From Methanobrevibacter arboriphilus JCM 13429 = DSM 1125 (GTDB taxonomy: Archaea; Methanobacteriota; Methanobacteria; Methanobacteriales; Methanobacteriaceae), in NCBI RefSeq assembly GCF_002072215.1, contig NZ_JXMW01000029.1, positions 1 to 64,000 on the forward strand: DNA of 64,000 bases. Reading direction: 5' to 3'. Shown here in pieces: positions 27,787 to 36,830 of the stretch; position 1 is the first letter of the stretch; each line of letters begins with the position of its first letter. A program made the translations under genes and the position numbers. Below the pieces are notes generated by a model, which was not told the DNA's origin, searched no databases, and saw only the letters and a list, made by a program, of their open reading frames with translations.

Positions 27787-27996
27787 ATGAAAATTAGTGC
27801 AAGAAATAAATTAGATGGAGAAATTGAAGCTGTTAATTTAGGTGCTGTAATGGCAAGTATTAAAATTAAAGTTGAGGATCCTGGAGTTCTAACAGCATTA
27901 ATAACCAAAGAATCTGCTGAAGGTTTAGGTCTTAAAAAAGGAGATAAAGTTTCAGCTATTATAAAATCTACAGAAATAATTGTTGGAAAAGAATAA
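27787..27996 (+). CDS. Molbindin, single Mop-domain molybdate-binding protein
   Basis: A 69-residue protein that is one Mop/TOBE domain: MKISARNKLDGEIEAVNLG, the ASIKIKV strand, LTALITKESAEGLGLKKGD and VSAIIKSTEIIVG are family hallmarks. Such proteins form hexamers that bind molybdate or tungstate as a cytosolic store. The neighbours mobA, trmO and moaE fit a role in metal supply for formylmethanofuran dehydrogenase. AGGAGG lies at ideal distance from the ATG. The short upstream region with a palindrome suggests regulation by metal. Confidence 0.93.
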   Translation: MKISARNKLDGEIEAVNLGAVMASIKIKVEDPGVLTALITKESAEGLGLKKGDKVSAIIKSTEIIVGKE

Positions 27997-28034
27997 GAAA
28001 AAGAATAATATTTCTAACATTCTTTTCTTTTTTT
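27995..28034 (+). terminator. Terminator after molbindin
   Basis: AAGAAAAAGAAT (27995-28006), overlapping the stop codon, pairs with ATTCTTTTCTT (28019-28029) with one bulged base and is followed by seven T. This is an imperfect hairpin of low GC content, so its strength is uncertain. Confidence 0.45.
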
Positions 28035-28220
28035 ATGTTTTTTATTTAGTTTTTTCACTTTTTGAGTATTTTTTTTTTTATTTAGTTTTTATACATGTTT
28101 TACTTATTTTTTAAATGTTTTTTGAATTACTTTTTAAATAATTTTTTAAATTACTTTTTCAAGTATTTAGTTTTCAAATATTTAATTTTCAAGTATTTAG
28201 TTTTTATTATTTAATTTTTA

Positions 28221-28670
28221 TTATCCTCCAGCCATAATAATCTTAGTTCCAGTACTGGATATCTCTTCTTTTTTAAAATCAACATCAAATTTAGTTCTTT
28301 CTATAACTTCTTTTAAAGCATCAAGAGTTTCATTTCTGTGAGGTCCTAAAACAGCTGTTAAAAATAAAGGGTCTCCTGTGTAGAATTCTCCTATAAAATG
28401 TACGATAGCTACTCCGTAAACACCATATTTGATTTTAACACTTTCGGCAATTTTTTCAAGATCGTTTTGAGCTTTTTCTTTATTAGGTGTGGTTAATATC
28501 ATTTTATCAACTATTTTTTCACCTTCAACACTTTTTTCTATTCCACGAACAAAGCCTTCAAATGTAAATATAGCTCCTGATTCATCTATTCTCTTATTTT
28601 TCTTTAATGAATCAATTAAATCTTGTATTTGATAATATTCATCATCCTTTTCAACTATTTTAATAACCAT
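28221..28670 (-). CDS. moaE: Molybdopterin synthase catalytic subunit
   Basis: MoaE inserts sulfur from the MoaD thiocarboxylate into cyclic pyranopterin phosphate to form molybdopterin. The 149-residue protein has GAIFTFEGFVRG, VHFIGEFYTGDPLFL, LGPHRNETLDALKE and the basic KFDVDFKKEE region that holds the catalytic lysine. The usual Trp of the PIWKKE motif is replaced, as in other archaeal forms. No moaD is next to it. A GGAGAG site precedes the ATG. Confidence 0.92.
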   Translation of the reverse strand: MVIKIVEKDDEYYQIQDLIDSLKKNKRIDESGAIFTFEGFVRGIEKSVEGEKIVDKMILTTPNKEKAQNDLEKIAESVKIKYGVYGVAIVHFIGEFYTGDPLFLTAVLGPHRNETLDALKEVIERTKFDVDFKKEEISSTGTKIIMAGG

Positions 28671-29035
28671 TTTATCTTCTCTCCTTATTATACTAACATT
28701 TTATTACAATAAAACTTTATTACAATAAATTTTTATAATAATTAATTATAGTATTCATAACAATATTAATTATAGTATTATAATAATTAAATTGTAGTAT
28801 TCATAACAATAATAGTTTTAGTATTATAATAATTATATTATAGTATTATTTTAATTATACATATAAATATAACTATAGTTATATAAATTTTTTATTATTA
28901 TTTTATATACTAATTTTATTTATATGTATAATATTGATCAACAAGTCATAATATTAATAAATAGGTCATATATTGATCAACAAGTCATAATATTAATCAA
29001 TAATCCTTAATATTAATTAATAAACTAAGTTAATA
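28671..29035. repeat. Non-coding region with a 39-base direct repeat
   Basis: A 28-base sequence starting ATATTGATCAACAAGTCATA occurs at 28931-28958 and 28970-28997, a 39-base period; each copy contains the palindrome TTGATCAA. A second family of TATAGTATTCATAACAAT-like copies lies at about 28745-28850. The sites lie between nadM and the start of moaE, both on the minus strand. Confidence 0.75.
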
Positions 29036-29901
<866 letters not shown>

Positions 29902-31725
29902 ATGATTAAATTGGAAAATATTAGTAAATCTTACAAATTAGACAATGGTGAAGAAGTATCTGCACTAAAAAATATCAATCTTGAGGTTGAAGATGGTGAA
30001 ATATTAGGTATAATTGGAATGAGTGGTTCTGGAAAAACTAGTCTTCTTAGAATACTTAGAGGTGTTGAAAAGTTTGATAGTGGGAAGATAACACTTGATG
30101 ACATAGAAGTTTCTTTTGATTCAAGTCAATATTATTATAATAAACTTAGAAAGGATACAGCAATTCATCTTCAAAGATCTTTTGGTTTATGGCCAGAAAC
30201 AACTATTAATAATGTCATAAGAAAATTATATGGTGCTAAATATGGTGATGAGGGGTCCACTGATTTTGAATTTGCTTATGATCAGTTTGGTGATGAAGCT
30301 AGAGAAATTTTAAAGGTTGTTGGTCTTGAAGAAAAGGCAGATCATTTTGCACCAGTATTAAGTGGTGGTGAAAAACAACGTCTTGTTATGGCAAGACAAC
30401 TAGCTAAAAAACCAAAAGTTTTACTTCTTGATGAACCTGCTACTATGGCTTGTCCAAGAACAAAGCAAGCTATACTTGATTCAATAAAAAGAATTAATAA
30501 AGAGTTAGGAGTAACTGTAGTTTTAGTATCACACTTGCCCGAAGTCCATAGATATTTAGCAAACAGGGTTATTTTACTTGAAGATGGTAAAATAAAAGAA
30601 GAGGGATGTCCTAAAGATGTTACTGATGATTTTTTAGATGAACTTGATACAGAAATAGCTATTGATCCAACAGTTGATGATGAAACAATTATTAAAGTTA
30701 ATAATCTTGAAAAGAGATTTTTCCTCTTAAAAGGTGGAAATGTTCTTGATATTGAGGATATTAATTTAGAAATTAAAAAACGTGATATTTTAACTATTCT
30801 TGGCCCTAGTGGTGCTGGTAAGACTATTCTTCTTAGAATGCTTGCTGGATTAGATTTTCCTGAAAAAGGAGAAGTTCTTTATAGGTTAGGTAGTGAAGAT
30901 TCGAATGATAACTATAAAGACAATAATTCTAAAGACAATAACTATAAAGACAATAATTCTGAAGATAAAAATGATGTTGATAATAAATATACAGATAAAA
31001 ATGATGAAGATATTGATGAAGGAGTTTGGGTAGATCTTGATGATCCTGGAATCAATAGAATGAAAGTTAGAAGAAAAATCGGTTTTATGTATCAAGAATT
31101 TGCACTTCAGCACCATTCAACTATTAAGGATCAGTTAGCTACAAAATTAGGTTTTAAAAATGAGTTTGTAGTGGATGAGGCAAGAAAAAAAGCTAAAGAA
31201 TTAGAATTAGGTGATGAACTTTTAGATGCATTGTATCAGCTCACTGATTTACCTGAAAATGAAGCTAAATCACGTCTTGAACAGATTGGTCTTCTTCCTG
31301 ATATTTTAGATGATTTGTTCCCTAAATTCCCTGAAAAAGCTGTTAAAGAAGAAATTAAGCCAATATTTGATGCATTAGATCTTCCTCTTGAAATACTAAA
31401 TAGAAAGTCTTATGAGCTTTCTGGTGGTCAGAAGGTTCGTGCTATGTTAGCTTTAGCTTTATCTTCAAAACCTGAAACTTTGTTACTTGATGAACCATTT
31501 GGTGATTTAGATCCAATAACACTTAGAATTGTTGCAAATTCTATTAAAAAGATTAATAAAGAGTTTAAAACAACTATAATAATGGTTTCACACAATATCG
31601 ATTTTATAAAAGAGCTTAGTAAAAGAGCTATTTTCATGGATAATGGAAAAATCATTGATGATGGTAACCCTATTAAGTTAGTTGATGATTTTGTTGATTT
31701 TTGTAAGGCAGATTATTTGAGTTAA
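29902..31725 (+). CDS. atwA: Methyl-coenzyme M reductase activation component A2 (tandem ABC ATPase)
   Basis: Component A2 hydrolyses ATP during reductive activation of the nickel cofactor F430 in methyl-CoM reductase. Two ABC domains are fused in a soluble protein of about 607 residues. Domain 1 has GMSGSGKTSL, LSGGEKQRLV and LLLDEPATMACP; domain 2 has GPSGAGKTIL, the Q-loop YQEFALQHH, LSGGQKVRAM and LLLDEPFGDLDP. There are no membrane helices. Domain 1 lacks the usual LD of the D-loop. Domain 2 carries a family insertion of helices and, before it, a 40-residue Asn/Asp/Lys insert (coded by about 30890-31020) built on a 30-base tandem repeat. The start ATG at 29902 gives the N-terminus MIKLENISKSY; the TTG at 29872 has no ribosome site. 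Confidence 0.93.
   Translation: MIKLENISKSYKLDNGEEVSALKNINLEVEDGEILGIIGMSGSGKTSLLRILRGVEKFDSGKITLDDIEVSFDSSQYYYNKLRKDTAIHLQRSFGLWPETTINNVIRKLYGAKYGDEGSTDFEFAYDQFGDEAREILKVVGLEEKADHFAPVLSGGEKQRLVMARQLAKKPKVLLLDEPATMACPRTKQAILDSIKRINKELGVTVVLVSHLPEVHRYLANRVILLEDGKIKEEGCPKDVTDDFLDELDTEIAIDPTVDDETIIKVNNLEKRFFLLKGGNVLDIEDINLEIKKRDILTILGPSGAGKTILLRMLAGLDFPEKGEVLYRLGSEDSNDNYKDNNSKDNNYKDNNSEDKNDVDNKYTDKNDEDIDEGVWVDLDDPGINRMKVRRKIGFMYQEFALQHHSTIKDQLATKLGFKNEFVVDEARKKAKELELGDELLDALYQLTDLPENEAKSRLEQIGLLPDILDDLFPKFPEKAVKEEIKPIFDALDLPLEILNRKSYELSGGQKVRAMLALALSSKPETLLLDEPFGDLDPITLRIVANSIKKINKEFKTTIIMVSHNIDFIKELSKRAIFMDNGKIIDDGNPIKLVDDFVDFCKADYLS
30908..30967 (+). repeat. In-frame 30-base tandem repeat within atwA
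   Basis: The sequence ACTATAAAGACAATAATTCT recurs at 30911 and 30941, a 30-base period that encodes about YKDNNSKDNN twice. It lies in a loop between Walker A and the Q-loop of the second ATPase domain and keeps the reading frame. Confidence 0.85.
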
Positions 31726-31882
31726 TGGTTATATTATATTTTTGATATTATATTGTATTTATAATGTTATTGGTATTGTATTTATAATCTTATTGATATT
31801 ATAGTGTATTTATAATGTTATTGGTATTGTATTGTATTTTATATTGTATTTTTAATATTATAATGTATTTTTGGTGGTTTTG
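31726..31882. repeat. Direct repeats between atwA and the stress-protein gene
   Basis: A 28-base sequence beginning GTATTTATAATGTTATTGGT occurs at 31755-31782 and at 31805-31832 (50-base period), with shorter TTTATAATNTTATTG copies between. The plus strand is almost free of C. No gene is present. Confidence 0.7.
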
Positions 31883-32278
31883 ATGTTTGGAAATATAATG
31901 GTTCCTTCAGATGGTTCTGAGTATTCAGATAAAGCAGTTGATGCAGCTATTGAAATAGCTAAAAAGTTTAATTCAAAAATTACAGCTGTTTTTGTTCTTG
32001 ATGAAAATACTAGCTTTTCTTATGATACTTTAGAAAACGAAGGAAATGAAATTTTAAAGGGTATTAGTGAAAAAGGTAAAAAAGAGGGAGTTATGGTTAT
32101 AGAACATTTAATCACTGCTGATCCTCTTCGAGATATGAAGATAATAGCTGAAAGAACTCAGGTTGACTCTATTGTTATTAATTCTTCTGGAAAAAATAAA
32201 TCTGAGGATTTAATGATCGGAAGTATAGCTAGTAGAGTCATTGAAACATTTGATATTCCAATTGTCTTAGTTAAATAG
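31883..32278 (+). CDS. Universal stress protein, UspA family
   Basis: A 131-residue single-domain Usp protein: NIMVPSDGSEYSDKAVDAA at the N-terminus with the nucleotide-contacting Asp, ITAVFVLD, and the ATP-loop version SSGKNKSEDLMIGSIASRV near the C-terminus, where the first Gly of the classic GxxG is altered. Most such proteins bind ATP and take part in stress responses. The ATG at 31883 follows GGTGGTTTTG; the upstream TTG at 31871 would overlap that site and is rejected. Rubredoxin and ferritin genes follow downstream. Confidence 0.88.
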   Translation: MFGNIMVPSDGSEYSDKAVDAAIEIAKKFNSKITAVFVLDENTSFSYDTLENEGNEILKGISEKGKKEGVMVIEHLITADPLRDMKIIAERTQVDSIVINSSGKNKSEDLMIGSIASRVIETFDIPIVLVK

Positions 32279-32542
32279 TATTAAGCTATTATTATTAATA
32301 ATTATCATTAAGCTATTATTATTATTATTATTATTATTATTGAATTATTGTTATTAAATAATCATTAATAAACAATTATTAAATTGTATTATATAAGTTA
32401 TAATAAAATTTTTTTCAATAATAATAAATATTAGAATATACAATATTATAATTGACATAATTATATTGATATAATTTTATATTGTTGAAATACATAATTT
32501 AAACATTATCTAAGTTAATGTTTAGTTAAGGGGATGTATCTT
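32279..32542. other. Non-coding region upstream of rubredoxin 1
   Basis: TTATTATTATTATTATTATTG (about 32315-32342) is a trinucleotide run, and TAAGCTATTATTATTA occurs twice just before it. The rest is A/T sequence ending in AAGGGGATG, the ribosome site of the rubredoxin gene. Confidence 0.5.
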
Positions 32543-32704
32543 ATGAGTGGAAGAATGAAATGTAAAGTTTGTGGATATATTTATGATCCAGAAAAAGGAG
32601 AACCAAGAGCTAAGGTAGAACCAGGAACTGAATGGGAAAATGTACCTGATAAGTTTAAATGTCCTTCTTGTGGTGCTCCAAAAAGAATGTTTAAACCATT
32701 ATAA
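32543..32704 (+). CDS. Rubredoxin (first copy)
   Basis: A 53-residue rubredoxin: [10 protein letters not shown] at residues 7-16 and CPSCGAPK at 40-47 give the four cysteine ligands for a single iron, with the conserved aromatic and Pro residues ([10 protein letters not shown]) between. It carries electrons in the cytosol, probably to rubrerythrin, flavodiiron protein or superoxide reductase, none of which is in the window. It starts with a basic MSGRMK extension. AAGGGG precedes the ATG at nine bases. Confidence 0.95.
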   Translation: MSGRMKCKVCGYIYDPEKGEPRAKVEPGTEWENVPDKFKCPSCGAPKRMFKPL

Positions 32705-32750
32705 TTAATTTCATAGTCTATTTTGGTTTAGTAATTTACATATTGATATA

Positions 32751-32822
32751 TTTAGTATATTTGAAAGGTGTTTAGTATATTTGAATCGTGTTTAGTATAT
32801 TTGAAAAGTCTTTAGTATATTG
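32751..32822. repeat. 20-base tandem repeat between the two rubredoxin genes
   Basis: Units of the form TTTAGTATATTTGAAAGGTG start at 32751, 32771, 32791 and 32811 (the last partial); the first 15 bases are conserved and the last five vary. The array lies 97 bases before the second rubredoxin gene. Confidence 0.9.
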
Positions 32823-32918
32823 ATGAAATATTGATTGAGGTATGTTTGATTTAATAAATAGCTAAAATTTAGCTAATTTATAATATAAATTCTGAAAATA
32901 AACTTTTAAGGTGATAAT

Positions 32919-33080
32919 ATGGATAAATATGTTTGTGATATGTGTGGATATGTTTATGACCCTGCTAAAGGTGACCCAGATAATGGAATAGAACCTGGAA
33001 CTGCATTTGAAGATTTGCCTGATGATTGGGTTTGTCCATTGTGTGGTGTAGGAAAGGATGAATTTGTTAAACAAGAATAA
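32919..33080 (+). CDS. Rubredoxin (second copy)
   Basis: A 53-residue rubredoxin with [10 protein letters not shown] and CPLCGVGK ligands and the standard [19 protein letters not shown] core. It is closer to typical acidic rubredoxins than the first copy, from which it differs at many positions, so the pair is not a recent duplication. AAGGTGA precedes the ATG. It lies 97 bp before ferritin and is probably co-expressed with it. Confidence 0.96.
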   Translation: MDKYVCDMCGYVYDPAKGDPDNGIEPGTAFEDLPDDWVCPLCGVGKDEFVKQE

Positions 33081-33177
33081 TTAATGAATTCTATTAATGA
33101 ATTTTTATACTTTTATATTTAATACTCTAGCATTATAATTTTTTTAATTATAATACAATAATTTAGGAGGTGTTTTT

Positions 33178-33687
33178 ATGGTAAGTACAAAAATGGAAGA
33201 AGCATTAAATAAACAACTTAATGCTGAAGTGTATTCTGGATACTTATACTTGTCAATGGCTGCATATTTTGAAGAAACAGATTTAAGTGGTTTTGCAAAC
33301 TGGATGAGAGTTCAAGCTCAAGAAGAACTTTCTCATGGAATGAAATTCTATGATTACTTAGTTCAAAGAGGAACAAGAGTTACACTTTCTGAGATAAAAA
33401 AACCTCAATTTTCTTGGGAATCTCCTGTTGATGTGTTTGAGCATGTTTTATCTCATGAAAAAGTAGTTTCAGGCATGATTAATGATTTAGTTGATTTAGC
33501 AATTGAAGAAAGAGACCATTCAACAAATAATTTTTTACAATGGTTTGTAGCTGAACAAGTTGAAGAAGAAGAATCTGCAAGTGATGCTTTGAGTAAAGTT
33601 AAATTTGCTAGTGAAGCATCTAATGGTTTGTTTTTACTTGATTCTGAATTTGGGACTAGAGTTTATACTCCAAGTACAAGCGAATAA
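33178..33687 (+). CDS. ftnA: Ferritin, non-heme
   Basis: FtnA oxidises Fe(II) and stores iron in a 24-subunit shell. The 169-residue four-helix protein keeps the ferroxidase ligands Glu17, Glu50 and His53 ([12 protein letters not shown]), the Glu of [10 protein letters not shown] and Gln in [10 protein letters not shown]. It resembles bacterial FtnA more than bacterioferritin, since no heme Met is evident. GGAGG stands before the ATG. Together with two rubredoxins and a stress protein it forms an iron/oxidative-stress group. Confidence 0.95.
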   Translation: MVSTKMEEALNKQLNAEVYSGYLYLSMAAYFEETDLSGFANWMRVQAQEELSHGMKFYDYLVQRGTRVTLSEIKKPQFSWESPVDVFEHVLSHEKVVSGMINDLVDLAIEERDHSTNNFLQWFVAEQVEEEESASDALSKVKFASEASNGLFLLDSEFGTRVYTPSTSE

Positions 33688-33837
33688 CTAATTATTTGTC
33701 TTTTTAGTTTAAATTATTATAATAATTTAACTTTTTAGTTGTTATTATAATATAATTTAATTTTTTTATCTTATTTTTTATCTATTTTATTTTTTATCTT
33801 ATTTTTATCTTTTATTCATTTTTAATCAATTTATTTT

Positions 33838-34818
33838 TTAATCATTCTTAATATCATTTAATTTTTCTTCTATGAAATTAGACGATTTTAAGATGTTCCA
33901 TTTATATTGAGGTATTATTTCTTCAATAAATTCCATGAAAGATTTAGTAATTTTAATGGAGCTGTCATTATCGGGGTAGGATACATCTTTACTTTTATTT
34001 AAAATCTCAGGTTTTGAATTTAACTCAATATCTAAACTGTCTAAAAATGTATCAATCCAATTATTTGGAACATTTATAAATGGATAAACAACTTTGGTTT
34101 GTTTATTATTGCCTTTTTTATTACTATTGAATGTATTACAATTATCAGCATTATTATTAATATTGTTATAAGTATTATTATTAATATTATTATGGGTATT
34201 ACTATTATTTTTACCATTAGAGATTGAAATTCCATTTCCTTTAAAAAAACTTGATAAAATGGATTCAACTTTTTCATCTAATGTTAATGATGTAAGAATA
34301 GAATCGATTATAACTATATTATCAGAGTTTATATTTTTCTTTTTTTCTTCATTTCTTTTTCTATTTATAAATTTTAAATCATGAGTATTTTCTAACTCAT
34401 TAATATTTAGAGAAAAAGGTTTTTCAGAGTTTAAATTAGAAATAAAAGACTCAATATCATCAATATCATATTCAATAATATTTATCCCATATTTCCGTGT
34501 ATAAGGTTCTAAAACTATCTTTAAAAGATAATCCACCTTATTTTTAGGTTTTAAAATTAGAACATTGTTTTTAGGTGATATTTCATTAGCTATGATTTCT
34601 GAGAATTTTATGCATATTTTTCTAAGAATACCTGAACTAATAATCTCTATTTCTGGATAATATTTTTTAAAAGTTTCTTGTCGCTTTTTAGAAAATTTAG
34701 CAAATCTTTGATCGTTTATATAAATGATATTTGGTGTATAACTAATATATCTAGTGTCTATACCAATTATTCCAAGTAGTTTTAAAATTTCTTTTTTATT
34801 AATATTATCTTTATCCAT
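33838..34818 (-). CDS. Unknown conserved-looking protein with an Asn-rich insert
   Basis: The 326-residue product has an ordered N-terminal half (about 1-125) with VLILKPKNKVDYLLKIVLEP followed by an alpha/beta region. A middle segment VVIIDSILTSLTLDEKVESIL follows, and the C-terminal 90 residues include VVYPFINVPNNWI. I do not recognise the family; the YLLKIVLEPYTRKYGI stretch recalls tRNA-thiolation ATPase relatives, but no PP-loop is seen. An insert at about 200-235 is built of THNNINNN-type octads from a 24-base tandem repeat. The gene is downstream of the NifX-like gene by 69 bp on the minus strand, so the two may be co-transcribed. Confidence 0.65.
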   Translation of the reverse strand: MDKDNINKKEILKLLGIIGIDTRYISYTPNIIYINDQRFAKFSKKRQETFKKYYPEIEIISSGILRKICIKFSEIIANEISPKNNVLILKPKNKVDYLLKIVLEPYTRKYGINIIEYDIDDIESFISNLNSEKPFSLNINELENTHDLKFINRKRNEEKKKNINSDNIVIIDSILTSLTLDEKVESILSSFFKGNGISISNGKNNSNTHNNINNNTYNNINNNADNCNTFNSNKKGNNKQTKVVYPFINVPNNWIDTFLDSLDIELNSKPEILNKSKDVSYPDNDSSIKITKSFMEFIEEIIPQYKWNILKSSNFIEEKLNDIKND

Positions 34819-34886
34819 AAAATCATCAAATGACTAATAATTAAATATGCTAATAATATATAAAATAGATTATATTATTGAAATAG

Positions 34887-35219
34887 TTATTTTAGTTTAT
34901 AATCATTTATTACTTCATCTAAAGCATCATCAATAGCTTTGTAGGATATTACTGGCTTAATCCCTTTTTTCATACATATTTCAAGGGGTTTTTTCCCTAG
35001 ATTTTGCGTGATTAAAATACTAACATCATCTATAAGACTAATAGCTTGTTCTGACTTATTTTTTTCATCACTACTACAAGTAGGGTTATTTTTAACTGAA
35101 CCTAGATATTCATATTTACCATCATCTTCAACTTCAAAAAGTAAAAAATGTGTAGCTTGACCAAAATGTTGATTAACATATTTTCCATCATCACTTGTTA
35201 CTGCGATTCTATAAGACAT
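34887..35219 (-). CDS. NifX/NifB-associated dinitrogenase Fe-Mo cofactor-binding family protein
   Basis: A 110-residue domain of the NifX/NafY superfamily: IAVTSDDGKYVNQHFGQA at the N-terminus with the QHFG motif, FLLFEVEDDGKYEYL, SILITQNLGKKPLEI and GIKPVI. In diazotrophs such domains bind metal-sulfur cofactor precursors. In methanogens free-standing copies occur without nitrogenase and may carry Fe-S or Mo-S species. No nif genes are in the window. AAGGA precedes the ATG. Confidence 0.9.
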   Translation of the reverse strand: MSYRIAVTSDDGKYVNQHFGQATHFLLFEVEDDGKYEYLGSVKNNPTCSSDEKNKSEQAISLIDDVSILITQNLGKKPLEICMKKGIKPVISYKAIDDALDEVINDYKLK

Positions 35220-35407
35220 TTTATTTTTCCTTAAAAAATTTATTTTGATATTTTAATTATTTTTAATATATTTATATATTAATTATAGTTTATTTAAAAT
35301 TTATTATATATTTATTCATTATTTAATAATTTCTTAATAGAATTGTTTAATTATTTTACAAAATAAATAATTTTTATTAGTATTTTCATTGTAAAATTTA
35401 TACAGGA

Positions 35408-36313
35408 TTATTTTATAGATTCTAATATACTTTTTTCCATAACATCTAATGGAGCTTCTTTTCCAGTCCATATTTTGAAGCTTTCTGCACCCTGGTATAA
35501 AAGCATTTTAGTTCCATAGATTAATGTTGCACCTGCTTTTTTAGCTTCTTTTAAAAGACTTGTTTCAATAGGATTATAAACAATATCATTTACAACAAGG
35601 TCAGAATGCATTTCTTCATGTTTAGCTATTGGTTCATCATCTATATTTGGATGCATCCCTACTGGGGTTGTATCGATTAAAATATCTGCATTAGCTATAC
35701 TTTTAGGAAGTTCATCAAGGCTTCCATATTCAAAATTCAAATCAATATGTGAAAAATCAATAGTTACTTCATCTAATTTTGAATTATCTGTAAAATCTGC
35801 AGATAATAAAGTTTTAATATCATAAGCAAGTGATTTAGCTTTTTTAGGACTTCTATTAATCATATTTATATTATTAACTCCTTCAATAGCTAATTGGAAA
35901 GATATTGCTCTTGCAGCTCCTCCAGCTCCAACTATCACTACACTTTTATTTCTTAAGTCACAAACTTCTTTAATAGCACGAATAGCCCCAACACAATCAG
36001 TATTATAACCTTTTGACTTTCCATTTTTAAAGTCAATTGTATTAACTGCACCAATTAAGTTTGCCATTATACTGAATTTATCAAGTTCATTTATTACTTT
36101 TTGTTTATGAGGAATAGTAACATTAATTCCTTTAATACCAAATGCTTTAGCTCCTCGAATAGCATATTTAAGATTTTCTTTTTCTACTTTAAATGGAACA
36201 TAAACATAGTTCATATTCATAGACTTAAATGCAGCATTAAACATTGCTGGAGAAAAACTATGTCCAACAGGATTTCCAATTACTCCAACAACTTTTGTGG
36301 TTCCATTTATCAA
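35408..36313 (-). CDS. aroE: Shikimate dehydrogenase (NADP+)
   Basis: AroE reduces 3-dehydroshikimate to shikimate. The 301-residue enzyme has shikimate-binding GHSFSPAMFN, the catalytic Lys in NVTIPHK, NTDCVG with the catalytic Asp, NADP-binding GAGGAARA and NRSPKKA. The start is a TTG at 36313-36311, eight bases after GGAGAG. AroD, which acts one step earlier, lies 27 kb away at 62837, so aro genes are scattered. It is divergent from hisS. Confidence 0.94.
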   Translation of the reverse strand: MINGTTKVVGVIGNPVGHSFSPAMFNAAFKSMNMNYVYVPFKVEKENLKYAIRGAKAFGIKGINVTIPHKQKVINELDKFSIMANLIGAVNTIDFKNGKSKGYNTDCVGAIRAIKEVCDLRNKSVVIVGAGGAARAISFQLAIEGVNNINMINRSPKKAKSLAYDIKTLLSADFTDNSKLDEVTIDFSHIDLNFEYGSLDELPKSIANADILIDTTPVGMHPNIDDEPIAKHEEMHSDLVVNDIVYNPIETSLLKEAKKAGATLIYGTKMLLYQGAESFKIWTGKEAPLDVMEKSILESIK

Positions 36314-36830
36314 TTAAACACTCTCTCCGAACTTTATTTTATCTTATTATTATCATCATTGTATTTTTTAATATTTTAATATTATTAGAATTCTATATTG
36401 TTTTGTTTTAGTGTTATTATGTTGTACTTTAGTTTATTGTTGTTATTTGTGTTGTGTGTTGTTTTATTGTTTTGTTTTTGTTTGAAAATTTTTAATTATT
36501 TTTTGTATATTTAGGGAATCTGTTAAATATTTGTAAATCATTAAATATAAACTTTGATTTTTAGCATATAATTATATAAACTTTAATAAATAAATAATTT
36601 AATATTTAGATAAATAATTAAGTTACTAAAAAATAATAATTATTAAAATATAATATTTATAACTAGTTATAATATTAAAATTAACTTTATTAGAATTAAT
36701 TATATTATTAGAATTAGTTATATTATTAGTATTAAATATTAACATTTACTAGTATTAAATATTAAAATTTACTCAATTTTAAAAATTTAAATTTAAGAAT
36801 TACTTTTTCATTATAGTTGGAGGAATATTA
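36314..36830. other. Divergent region between aroE and hisS with a G/T-rich tract
   Basis: At 36396-36484 the plus strand is almost wholly G and T (only one C in 36421-36480), which is unlike its surroundings. Between 36660 and 36780 there are repeated TTATATTATTAGAATTA and ACTAGTATTAAATATTAA blocks. The GGAGGA ribosome site of hisS ends the region. No gene is seen in either strand. Confidence 0.6.

Noticed and set aside
34887-35219. Nitrogenase cofactor gene as sign of nitrogen fixation
   Set aside because: The NifX-like domain occurs alone in many methanogens, and no nifHDKEN or nifB is in the window.
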